A stretch of 64,000 bases of DNA, from the NCBI GenBank assembly GCA_964548535.1, contig CAZJRQ010000005.1, forward strand, positions 42,518 to 106,517, read 5' to 3'. This DNA is from CAZJRQ01 sp964548535 (lineage in GTDB: Bacteria; Bacillota; Clostridia; Oscillospirales; Ruminococcaceae). The position numbers and the translations under genes are program-made. The notes below the pieces were generated by a model. That model saw nothing but the letters and a program-made list of their open reading frames with translations, was not told where the DNA came from and searched no databases. Positions 51,290-59,514 of the stretch are shown here, in pieces; positions within the stretch are counted from its first letter, which is position 1, and each line of letters begins with the position of its first letter.

Positions 51290-51970
51290 AGAGAGAGTAT
51301 ATTAACGATTCCAATTAACGAGGTTTTTGAGCCTAAATGCGGCTGCCCAATTTGTACAATGCGAAATACGCTGGAGGAGAGAGCTGTTGAGTATATAATG
51401 GGAGCAGCAATGATGGAGCCGGATGTTCGTATGGAAACAAATCGACTTGGTTTTTGCAAAACGCATTTTGAACAAATGAGAGATTGTAAAAACCGCTTAT
51501 CACTAGCTCTAATATTGCAGTCACATTTGCAATATCTTCAAAAGCACGTGTTTGAGAGAAAAAGCATTTTTGAGGGAAAAACTGCTAAGCAAAAAAGAGT
51601 ATCAACAATAAATAATGATTGTTTTGTATGCTCAAAAATCGAGTGGGGAATGTCACGTTTGATGGTTACATTCTTTGAAATGTTTGAAAAATCAAAAGAG
51701 TTTCGTACTTTGTTTTCTGAGCAGGAACAACTTTGCGTATCGCATTATGATTTGCTCGTTAGCATGGCACCTGATAGTTTAGACAAGAAATATCATAAAG
51801 AATTTATAAATATATGTAGTGAATTGACAGTAAAGTATCTGAATTCACTAGAAAATGATGTGTCGCATTACTGCAAAATGTATGATTATCGCAATACTGG
51901 CAAGGATGCCGACTGGGGAAATTCGAAGGATTCTATCGAACGTGCAATTAAGTTTTTGACAACAAGATAG
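51287..51970 (+). CDS. Cys-rich DUF6062-type protein
   Basis: The 227-residue product has two repeated Cys/His patterns: CGCPIC with GFCKTHFEQM in the first half and DCFVCSKI with CVSHYDLL in the second, in a mostly helical soluble protein. The duplicate CxxC...CxxH layout suggests metal binding or redox activity. I associate it with DUF6062, whose function is unknown. Translation seems to depend on a distant ribosome site bridged by a hairpin. It is monocistronic, followed by a terminator. Confidence 0.7.
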   Translation: MRESILTIPINEVFEPKCGCPICTMRNTLEERAVEYIMGAAMMEPDVRMETNRLGFCKTHFEQMRDCKNRLSLALILQSHLQYLQKHVFERKSIFEGKTAKQKRVSTINNDCFVCSKIEWGMSRLMVTFFEMFEKSKEFRTLFSEQEQLCVSHYDLLVSMAPDSLDKKYHKEFINICSELTVKYLNSLENDVSHYCKMYDYRNTGKDADWGNSKDSIERAIKFLTTR

Positions 51971-51992
51971 TACACTGTTTTAGAGAAAAATT

Positions 51993-52035
51993 ACAAAGAC
52001 TTTTTATTCATTTAAGTGAGTAAAAGTCTTTTTTT
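51993..52035 (+). terminator. Terminator after the DUF6062 gene
   Basis: AAAGACTTTTA pairs with TAAAAGTCTTT around a small internal TCA/TGA helix, followed by seven T. Confidence 0.88.
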
Positions 52036-52330
52036 CTGTACATACTTTATGCAATCGCTATATTATATTTGTTTGATTTTTATGAGGTCTTTTTTTTGTA
52101 CTTTTCACTCAATTATAATGAAAAAATGTCAAAACAAATTAATATTTGAATAAAACCCTTGTAAAATCAGCGATTAAAAATACTAAAATGCAAGCCCAAT
52201 TTTCAATACACAGTTTATTAATATATTACAATGAATATTCTACTACAAATTACCTTTTATCTGTGCTTAAAGTACATTTTTTTAGACAATATTGAAAATC
52301 AACATATTATAAACACCCGAAAAAGCTATA
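52036..52330. other. AT-rich intergenic region, no gene seen
   Basis: About 295 bases between the terminator at 52035 and the GTTTTCAAC repeat array contain no ORF with a ribosome site and no recognisable RNA. Confidence 0.5.
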
Positions 52331-52402
52331 GTTTTCAACGTTTTCAACAGAGTTTTCAACACTTTTTCGTGATAAAATAGTGTTTTCAAATGAGTTTTCA
52401 AC
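52331..52402 (+). repeat. Array of five GTTTTCAAC direct repeats
   Basis: GTTTTCAAC occurs at 52331, 52340, 52352 and 52394, and GTTTTCAAA at 52382. Starts are 9, 12, 30 and 12 bases apart. The 12-base pairs (52340/52352 and 52382/52394) are themselves repeated 42 bases apart, about four helical turns. ATAAAAT between them could be a -10 box. The array lies about 90 bases upstream of a small membrane protein gene and looks like an operator. Confidence 0.6.
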
Positions 52403-52493
52403 ATTTTTTTGAAAAAAGCATGTTTAAGGTTCAAATTACTGGTAATAATATGTTGTATAGATAAAAAAATGCAATATGGAGTGTTGAAATAAT

Positions 52494-52760
52494 ATGATCA
52501 AGGGGATAAATAAACAAATCATTGAAATTAAATGTCCTAATAGTGAATGTTTCGATAAGGTTTTGTTATTTGTTAAAGCGGAAAAATCAGAATATCCAAG
52601 CAAGTTTTTACAATCTCAAGCAAAAGAATATTCACAAGCAATAACCATGCAGTATAAACCCAAAAACAATAAAAAAGCACTAAGAAGGTTTTTGTTAATA
52701 TCGATTTTGATAATTTTCGGAGTAACCGCCGGTGTTATATTAGCAAGCTTGTTGATATAG
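52494..52760 (+). CDS. Small C-tail-anchored membrane protein of unknown function (88 aa)
   Basis: The 88-residue product has a soluble N-terminal part of about 55 residues with KCPNSECFDKVLLFVKAEK, a Lys/Asn-rich stretch, and a single C-terminal membrane helix (about 64-88). The two cysteines in CPNSEC could bind metal. GGAG lies 11 bases before the ATG. It stands alone behind the direct-repeat array and before a terminator. No family was recognised. Confidence 0.6.
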   Translation: MIKGINKQIIEIKCPNSECFDKVLLFVKAEKSEYPSKFLQSQAKEYSQAITMQYKPKNNKKALRRFLLISILIIFGVTAGVILASLLI

Positions 52761-52849
52761 TGATTTAATGTGACTTAATTCGTCATCTCAATCTAAGGAC
52801 TTTACAAACAATGATTATTAAATTTGTTCAAAATGTATAAAGTGAGAGA

Positions 52850-52887
52850 AAAAACATCAAATGCTATTGGCTTTTGATGTTTTTTGT
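52850..52887 (+). terminator. Terminator after the 88-aa gene
   Basis: AAAAAACATCAAA pairs with TTTGATGTTTTTT around an 11-base loop, about 90 bases after the stop codon. Confidence 0.85.
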
Positions 52888-52956
52888 GTTATACTTATTT
52901 TGATATAGTATGTTTTAAAAAGAAAATATTTGTTGTATTTGAGGGAAATTAAATTT

Positions 52957-53796
52957 ATGGATAAAAAATCATTTAATAAAAAATCTCCGAGGGAAGAGAA
53001 AAATACCTTTTCAAAATCAAAGAATGAGTTTAAAAAGGATGTTCAGCTTACAGGCGATGAGCAGATTGAGAATGAACTCATAGTAGGCAGGAATCCTGTT
53101 ATTGAAGCGCTGAAAGCAGATAAACTTATTGATTTGATTTTCGTTAATTCTGAGGCTGGCGGATCAATTTCACTTATCTGTAAAATGGCTAGAGATAAGG
53201 GGATTTTGGTTAAGTCGGTAAATGAGCAGAAACTTACAAATATGAGCAAGGGAGCATCTCATCAAGGTGTTATCGCAATGGGAGCTTGCGCTGAGTATGT
53301 AGAGCCTGAGCAGATTCTTGAGATTGCAAAAAACAAGGGTGAAGATCCATTTGTTATAATTTGCGACGAAATTGAAGATCCGCATAATTTAGGCGCAATT
53401 ATAAGAACAGCTGAGGCGGCTGGTGCTCATGGAATAATTATTCCAAAAAGAAGAAGTGCTTCACTTAATCATACAGTTTTTAAAACATCAGCTGGTGCGG
53501 CGAGTTGGCTGCCAGTTGCTAGAGTTGCAAATTTAGCAGCAACTATAGATATGCTTAAAGAAAATGGATTGTGGATTTATGGTGCTGACGGCGATGGACA
53601 AGATTATTCTGGAACTGATATGAAAGGTCCTATTGGACTTATTGTTGGTTCTGAAGGTTTCGGCATGGGTAGACTTATAAAAGAAAAATGTGATTTTATT
53701 CTAAAGCTTCCGATGGCTGGTAAAATCACTTCACTAAATGCTTCCGTTGCAGCTGGCATTTTTATGTATGAAATTGTAAGACAGCGAAATTGCTGA
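52957..53796 (+). CDS. rlmB: TrmH/SpoU-family 23S rRNA 2'-O-methyltransferase
   Basis: The 279-residue product has a Lys-rich N-terminal extension, a SpoU substrate-binding domain (IVGRNPVIEAL), and the trefoil-knot SPOUT domain with DEIEDPHNLGAIIRTAEAAGAHG, LIVGSEGFGMGRL and MAGKITSLNASVAAGIFMYE. These motifs fit RlmB, which methylates G2251 of 23S rRNA. ATG 52957 is preceded by GAGGG; the in-frame TTG at 52930 has no site. It lies 37 bases upstream of the P-type-ATPase-like gene and may share its transcript. Confidence 0.9.
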   Translation: MDKKSFNKKSPREEKNTFSKSKNEFKKDVQLTGDEQIENELIVGRNPVIEALKADKLIDLIFVNSEAGGSISLICKMARDKGILVKSVNEQKLTNMSKGASHQGVIAMGACAEYVEPEQILEIAKNKGEDPFVIICDEIEDPHNLGAIIRTAEAAGAHGIIIPKRRSASLNHTVFKTSAGAASWLPVARVANLAATIDMLKENGLWIYGADGDGQDYSGTDMKGPIGLIVGSEGFGMGRLIKEKCDFILKLPMAGKITSLNASVAAGIFMYEIVRQRNC

Positions 53797-53833
53797 AATT
53801 ATATTGTAAACAAATACTTAAGGAGTGAGAATT

Positions 53834-56248
53834 TTGGCTGATAAATTTTCGTTGGATGATATCGTAGCTGAGTATTCTAAAAAAGATACAAAAGATAATA
53901 ATAACGAAGAAGAATTTAAAAGTGTCGAAAAAGAAGAAGTTAAACCAATTATAGATGATGATAATAAATTGTCAAGAGAAAGCATTTTTACTAGTCATGA
54001 ATCTGCTGACGCCAAAGAGATTGAACCAAAATCGGTTGCTGTTAATGCAGTGATTAAGGATGATTCAGATTTTTCATTGCCTGTGGATGATAATCTTGAT
54101 ACTTCAGGTAGAAGTGACGAGCATAATGATTTAGAAAATACTAAGCTTGAAGAGTCGGTAGTTGATACTGATACCATAAAGAGCGACAAAAATGCTCAAG
54201 TTATTGAGAACTTGATGAAACTAAAAAAAGAGCGTGGCAAGGTTCATAAAAATACTGAGATAACTCCAGTTAATCGAGCTACTATTGAAGATATTGATAT
54301 GGATATTGAAGAAAAAATTATACCAAAGACTGAAGAACTTGATAAAGCTATTGAAATTCCAGAAGATGCTACATATGAGGAAAAAACCAAGCTGCTTTCA
54401 GAAAAAAGAAAAAATAAAATTGATAATTTTAAGCTGAAAAACAAGCAGGAAGAACAGAAAAACAATCATGATGAAAAATCTAATGTAAAAACAAATTCGA
54501 TGGAGTTTGAAAAATTCAGTGACGAGAACAAGATTTTCGACAATATTATGCAGGTTAAAAATAATCTAACAATACGTCTGTGTGTGCTGTTGTTTACTGG
54601 AGTCTTCAGCTTGCTGATTACACTTGCAAATGATTTTTCACTTCCGCTTATAAAAGTTTTCGATAAAACGATGAGTCCGTCATCTTATCTGTTTACAAAT
54701 ACAATTCTAGGACTAGTTTCAATCGCTGTTTCGTATACTGTGCTTAGTGCCGGTATAAAAAATTTATTTAAGCGTCAAGCGGATTGTGACAGTATCGCTG
54801 CGATTGGAATTTTGATATCCGTTATTGGCGGTATCGCAACGCTTTTTGAACCAGCAGTTGTTCGAGAAAACTTCTTCCACGTGTATACATCTGTTGCAAT
54901 TTTCGGATTAGTTTTTAATACGCTAGGTAAATTAATGATTGTAAAGCGTACTGAGAAGAATTTTAGCTTTGTTTCTGGCGATTTTGATAGGTTTGCTTTG
55001 GTAAATGTTGATGATGAAAATGTTGCTAATAAATTTACTAAAGGATCGCTCAATGATTTTCCAGAGTTGTCAACAATGAGGAGAACTGAATTTGTTGAGG
55101 ATTTCATGAAGAATTCTTATTCAGCAGATATCTCTGATAATTTTGCCAAGAAAACAGCACCATTCATTTTGCTTGCTGGACTTGCAGTTGGACTCTTATC
55201 TTTATTCCTTGAAAAGGGTACTGCTGGTGCAAATGAAAAAATATTTAATCTTCTTGCTGTAATGTCAGGAACAATTTCAATGTGCTCATCATTTGCCTTA
55301 ATGTTGGTTGTAAATGTTCCAATGAGCAGAGCACAGAGAAATTTTTTGCAGCATTCTGGAGCAATGCTTGGGTATTCTTCTGTTGAGGAATTTGGTGATA
55401 CAAATTCTGTATTAGTAGATGCTGAACAGCTTTTTCCAAACGGTATGGTTGATTTTGTAAACTTAAAGCTTTTAGGTTCGACAAAAATTGAAGAAGCTAT
55501 TTTGATGTCTGCGAGTTTATCTTGTCAAGCAGGAAGTGTCTTGAAGCCAGCGTTTTATAAAATGCTTAGAGGAAAGACTGAAATGCTGTATCCAGTTGAG
55601 AGTTATATATATGAAGATGGTTTAGGACTTTCAGGCTGGATTGAAAACAAGCGAGTTCTGCTTGGAACTAGAGAGCTAATGGAAAATCATTCAATCGAAG
55701 GTATTCCAACTCTTGCTAAGGAAAAAGAATATACAAATGGTAATGTGGCAATTTATCTTTCGGTTTCAGGTATTATATCGACTTTGTTTGTTGCAAGAGT
55801 AGAGGCAAGTCTGTCGGTTTCTCGTTGGCTGCAGGAATTAGAGGCAGAGGGAATTACCACTGTAATTCGCACAGCTGATGGATTTATTGATAAAAATATG
55901 CTTTCAAAGCTTTTTGATGTTTCAAAGAACAGTATTAAAATGCTGCCATTTAGATTTCATAAGGACTATGAAAACGAAACAGAGTATGTGCCAAAGATTT
56001 CATCATCAATGCTTTGCTCTGGACATTTTCCTTCATTTGCAATGCTGATAATCGGTGCTAAAAGATTGAAGTTTATTTCTAATTTAGGCATTGCTGTTCA
56101 GTTGGGTGCAGCAGTTTTAGGCGGAGTATTATCACTTATAATGATGCTTTTAGGATCGTTTTCGCAGATTACGCCGTCGCTGGTTATATGCTATAACTTA
56201 GCTTTTGCAGTCTTAACATTGTTAATTCAGCATATTAAAAAAGTATAA
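53834..56248 (+). CDS. P1B-type ATPase-shaped membrane pseudoenzyme
   Basis: The 804-residue product starts with about 240 charged, low-complexity residues, then about six membrane helices, a large cytoplasmic domain and two C-terminal helices, the P1B-ATPase layout. Expected motifs are aligned but altered: the CPC turn reads NVPMSR (494-499), DKTGT reads DAEQL (D529 kept, KTG lost), TGD reads TAD (680-682), and no GDGxND is present. SGWIENKRVLLGTRELM matches the N-domain. TTG 53834 follows AAGGAG. ATP-driven transport is unlikely; a structural or regulatory role is inferred. Confidence 0.75.
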   Translation: MADKFSLDDIVAEYSKKDTKDNNNEEEFKSVEKEEVKPIIDDDNKLSRESIFTSHESADAKEIEPKSVAVNAVIKDDSDFSLPVDDNLDTSGRSDEHNDLENTKLEESVVDTDTIKSDKNAQVIENLMKLKKERGKVHKNTEITPVNRATIEDIDMDIEEKIIPKTEELDKAIEIPEDATYEEKTKLLSEKRKNKIDNFKLKNKQEEQKNNHDEKSNVKTNSMEFEKFSDENKIFDNIMQVKNNLTIRLCVLLFTGVFSLLITLANDFSLPLIKVFDKTMSPSSYLFTNTILGLVSIAVSYTVLSAGIKNLFKRQADCDSIAAIGILISVIGGIATLFEPAVVRENFFHVYTSVAIFGLVFNTLGKLMIVKRTEKNFSFVSGDFDRFALVNVDDENVANKFTKGSLNDFPELSTMRRTEFVEDFMKNSYSADISDNFAKKTAPFILLAGLAVGLLSLFLEKGTAGANEKIFNLLAVMSGTISMCSSFALMLVVNVPMSRAQRNFLQHSGAMLGYSSVEEFGDTNSVLVDAEQLFPNGMVDFVNLKLLGSTKIEEAILMSASLSCQAGSVLKPAFYKMLRGKTEMLYPVESYIYEDGLGLSGWIENKRVLLGTRELMENHSIEGIPTLAKEKEYTNGNVAIYLSVSGIISTLFVARVEASLSVSRWLQELEAEGITTVIRTADGFIDKNMLSKLFDVSKNSIKMLPFRFHKDYENETEYVPKISSSMLCSGHFPSFAMLIIGAKRLKFISNLGIAVQLGAAVLGGVLSLIMMLLGSFSQITPSLVICYNLAFAVLTLLIQHIKKV

Positions 56249-56252
56249 AAAT

Positions 56253-56288
56253 TAAGGTGATAGACCTATCAAAGTCTATCACCTTTTA
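56253..56288. terminator. Bidirectional terminator
   Basis: AAGGTGATAGAC pairs with GTCTATCACCTT, flanked by A- and T-runs, between the converging P-type-like gene and the second glgB. Confidence 0.92.
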
Positions 56289-56291
56289 TTT

Positions 56292-58127
56292 TTACTTAAT
56301 TATTTTGGTATTTGCAGATTTTATGGATTTTTCAGTACGATTAAATAGTCTGCCACTAAATGGTGCCAGTGTAAGTTTAAAATCGTATGTTTCTTTTGGC
56401 GATTTTTCGCATTCAGTTTCGTTATTATCCTCCAAAATGCTATTGCCACCGTAAATATCCCAGTCACTGTTTAAAATCTCAGTAAGAGTAGATTTTCTTT
56501 TGAAACCTAGCACAATACTTTGTGGTTCGTCAGAAAAATTAAAACAGCACACAGTTTTTTCATTACCGTCAATTCGCTCGTATGCGTAAACTGACTGTGC
56601 CGAATTATCAACAATCAGCCATTTGAACGATTTAATAGCATAGTCATTTTTATATAGTGAAGCTCTATGATTATAAAGTTCACCTAATTTTTTCATGTAT
56701 TTATTGAAACTATCGTGCATTGGATATTTTAGCAAATCCCAATCTTGCTCACGAGTTTCATCCCATTCACGAAATTGAGCTATTTCACCGCCCATGAAGT
56801 TGAGCTTTTTCCCAGGATGAGTAAATATATACATGTAAAATGCTCTTGCTTGTTTGAATTTATCCTCGTAATCTCCCCACATTTTCTGAATAATCGTAGC
56901 CTTGCCATGAACATTTTCATCATGAGAAAACGGCAGAAGATAAAGTTCATTATAAAAATAAGCCATCGAAAATGTAAGCTTATTGTAATGCTGTGGTCGT
57001 TCAGATGGAGGAGTTCTGAAATAGTTCAGCGTATCATTCATAAAACCTAAGTCCCACTTATAGTCGAAACCTAGCCCATCATATTCAACAGGAGCAGTTA
57101 TTTTTGGAAAAGCAGTAGAATCTTCAGCTATAAGCATAGCGGTCGGATGTAGCTTTTTAAGCCCGCTGTTCATGAATTTTATAAATTCAACAGTGTTATC
57201 ATTTACTCCACGCGCTGGGTCGCCTTGCCAGTATATAGCACGGCTGATTGCGTCCATTCTAATACCGTCGAAGTGGAATTTTTCAAGCCAAAAATTTGCA
57301 GCTGATTGAATAAAGCAGCATACTTCACGACGTGAATGAATGAAATTACAAGTTCCCCACTCGCTGATTGAAACATCGCTGCTAGGGTATTCATAAAGAT
57401 ATGTGCCGTCGTATTGTGCGAGAGCATAATAATCGATTGCAAAGTGCACGGGCACAAAATCCATAATAACGCCGATTCCAGCATTATGGCATTTATCAAC
57501 AAGCTGCATAAGCTGTTTTGCTGTACCATATCGCGAAGTTGGAGAGAAAAAACCAGTATTTTGATATCCCCAAGAGCAATCAGCTGGATGTTCGCTAAGC
57601 GGAAGAAATTCAAGGTGCGTGAAATGATTTTCCTTTGCATAAGCTATGAGTTTGTCAGCAATTACATCGTAGGTAAACCAGCCATTTTCGTCATTCGGAT
57701 TAGTTTTCCAAGAACCCAAGTGAACCTCATAAATGCTCATAGGTTTGTTAAAATTTTTGTCACGCTTGTCGAGCCACTTTTTATCAGTGAATTTATATTC
57801 ATCTAAATCACGAATTATTGATGCGAAATTGGGACGAAGTTCCATTCCGAATCCGTAAGGGTCACAATGTTCACATCTATTGCCATCTTGCGAATAAATA
57901 ACATATTTATACATATCGCCAACGACAGCAGTTTTTGAAACTAACTCAAAAATATCGCCGTCTTGATTCATTAATTCCTCTTTCCAGTTATTAAACTCTC
58001 CAATTACAGCAATTTTGGAAGCGGAAGGTGCGAATGTTCTAAAAACTATACTATCTTTAATCTTGTGAGCACCAAAAAATTCGTAGGCATCAAATATTTT
58101 GCCAGTGTAAAAGTCGTGCAAGTTCAC
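56292..58127 (-). CDS. glgB: Second 1,4-alpha-glucan branching enzyme
   Basis: The 611-residue product is a GH13 branching enzyme with CBM48 (VIGEFNNWK), GIRMDAISRAIYW (nucleophile Asp), LIAEDSTAFPK (acid Glu), and FSHDENVHGKATI. It is about 60 residues shorter than the operon copy, lacks the Lys-rich tail and differs widely in sequence, so it is an old paralogue or separate acquisition. The GTG at 58127 follows GGGGA. It is monocistronic and unlinked to glgCDA. Substrate chain-length preference is not predictable. Confidence 0.93.
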   Translation of the reverse strand: MNLHDFYTGKIFDAYEFFGAHKIKDSIVFRTFAPSASKIAVIGEFNNWKEELMNQDGDIFELVSKTAVVGDMYKYVIYSQDGNRCEHCDPYGFGMELRPNFASIIRDLDEYKFTDKKWLDKRDKNFNKPMSIYEVHLGSWKTNPNDENGWFTYDVIADKLIAYAKENHFTHLEFLPLSEHPADCSWGYQNTGFFSPTSRYGTAKQLMQLVDKCHNAGIGVIMDFVPVHFAIDYYALAQYDGTYLYEYPSSDVSISEWGTCNFIHSRREVCCFIQSAANFWLEKFHFDGIRMDAISRAIYWQGDPARGVNDNTVEFIKFMNSGLKKLHPTAMLIAEDSTAFPKITAPVEYDGLGFDYKWDLGFMNDTLNYFRTPPSERPQHYNKLTFSMAYFYNELYLLPFSHDENVHGKATIIQKMWGDYEDKFKQARAFYMYIFTHPGKKLNFMGGEIAQFREWDETREQDWDLLKYPMHDSFNKYMKKLGELYNHRASLYKNDYAIKSFKWLIVDNSAQSVYAYERIDGNEKTVCCFNFSDEPQSIVLGFKRKSTLTEILNSDWDIYGGNSILEDNNETECEKSPKETYDFKLTLAPFSGRLFNRTEKSIKSANTKIIK

Positions 58128-58356
58128 TGTATCATCCCCAATACTAGATTTTTTATAAATTATAGATAAAATTATTGTAATATTTGTTGATATATTTATG
58201 CTGAAAAGTATTCGTTTTATATATTATATCATAAAAAACGATTGCGGTCAATCGCGTTTTTGTATAATTTCCATATGTTTTTTTGAGTATACTTTACAAT
58301 AATCAAAAAATCATAGATATAGTTTATACTATGTCTATGATTTCAATTCGTTTTAT

Positions 58357-59268
58357 TTAAATAATTATAAAATTCATTCTTTCAGAAAGCATTTGCTCGC
58401 TTATTTCGTCAACATACAAAAGCTCAAGACTATTTGAGTAATATTGAATGTTATTACGCAGTTCAACAATTTTTTCGCAAATTTCTAGATCTAACAAAAG
58501 AGCATCAGAAATTTCAATAGCAGTTGCAGTATTTATATTTACTTGTTTCATTTGCTTAATTGTAGTTATTTGAGTTGTAATTTTCGTCGTGGTGTCATTG
58601 TCTTTTGTAGTCGTGTTTGGTGGATTGGTGTGATTTTGATTAGGAGAGGCGTTATTGTCATTAGAATCATTATTTTCAATACTTATATCTTCATAATCAT
58701 TTTCAGAGACATACAAATAGCCTTTAAGTTTTTCAAGTGTAGATGTACCGATGCCATTAATTTCTAACAGTAAATCCAAATTAACGATTTTACCATGATT
58801 ATTTCTATAATCAATTATTTTTTCAGCAGTTGCTGGTCCAACGCCGTCAATAGCGATAAGCTGATCGTATGTAACAGTATTAATATCTGCTGGAAAGTCG
58901 AAAGTTTGCTCATTTGACTGGTCGGTAATATCGTTTGACTCTAACTCACTATCAATTTTCGTAGTAGTTTTTTTTGTTGTTGATCTTTTGACTTTATTTA
59001 TATCTGCTCCCTTACTTATAGCAGCAGTACTAGAAGTCGTATTTTCGGTATCTGTTTTTTCTAACTCACTCGAGTTATTCTTGTCATTAAAAAACTCAAC
59101 CTGCTGTTTATTTTTATTGTCAAAAATTTTGTTAATTGCAACAGTAGAAACAGTTGCACATAAAATTAAAGTAACTCCTACAGCAATAATAATAGGCGAT
59201 ATTTTGAGTTTGTCTTTCAAATTTTCGTGTTTTGTATTGTTATCAATATCTTGCTTAAAATTTGGCAA
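58357..59268 (-). CDS. ComEA-like membrane-anchored DNA-binding protein
   Basis: The 303-residue product has a short cytoplasmic N-terminus, one membrane helix (about 22-43), a Ser/Thr/Asn-rich spacer, a ComEA-type HhH pair (INTVTYDQLIAIDGVGPATAEKIIDYR then LLEINGIGTSTLEKL) and, after a second Thr-rich linker, a weaker HhH-like segment starting VNINTATAIEIS. ComEA binds DNA at the surface during uptake. Two HhH modules in one protein is atypical. TTG 59268 is preferred because GGTGGTG precedes it; ATG 59301 has no ribosome site. No comEC is nearby. Confidence 0.8.
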   Translation of the reverse strand: MPNFKQDIDNNTKHENLKDKLKISPIIIAVGVTLILCATVSTVAINKIFDNKNKQQVEFFNDKNNSSELEKTDTENTTSSTAAISKGADINKVKRSTTKKTTTKIDSELESNDITDQSNEQTFDFPADINTVTYDQLIAIDGVGPATAEKIIDYRNNHGKIVNLDLLLEINGIGTSTLEKLKGYLYVSENDYEDISIENNDSNDNNASPNQNHTNPPNTTTKDNDTTTKITTQITTIKQMKQVNINTATAIEISDALLLDLEICEKIVELRNNIQYYSNSLELLYVDEISEQMLSERMNFIII

Positions 59269-59408
59269 TAATATCACCACCGTACATTTATTTTCCTGCA
59301 TTGAATAATATTATACAATATACGTATTAATAAGTCAATAATAAACGTCGAAAATCGTCGGTTTATTGCGAGTGTTTTAATTCAGGCGACAAACTTTACA
59401 AATTATTA

Positions 59409-59437
59409 TTGAAGTAAAATCTTTTGTATGATATAAT
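59409..59437 (+). promoter_or_regulatory. Promoter of the alanine/glycine symporter gene
   Basis: TTGAAG (59409-59414), a 17-base spacer and TATAAT (59432-59437), with the ATG about 78 bases downstream. Confidence 0.65.
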
Positions 59438-59514
59438 ATTTACCGTATTATTTTTTGTCATTTATGTTTTAAAGTTATGAAAAGCATATATATAAATTAA
59501 GGAGAAGTGTATTA

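Noticed and set aside
52331..52402. CRISPR-like or DnaA-box interpretation of the repeats
   Set aside because: Nine-base units with 0-21 base gaps and no spacers are far too short for CRISPR, and the unit does not match TTATCCACA.
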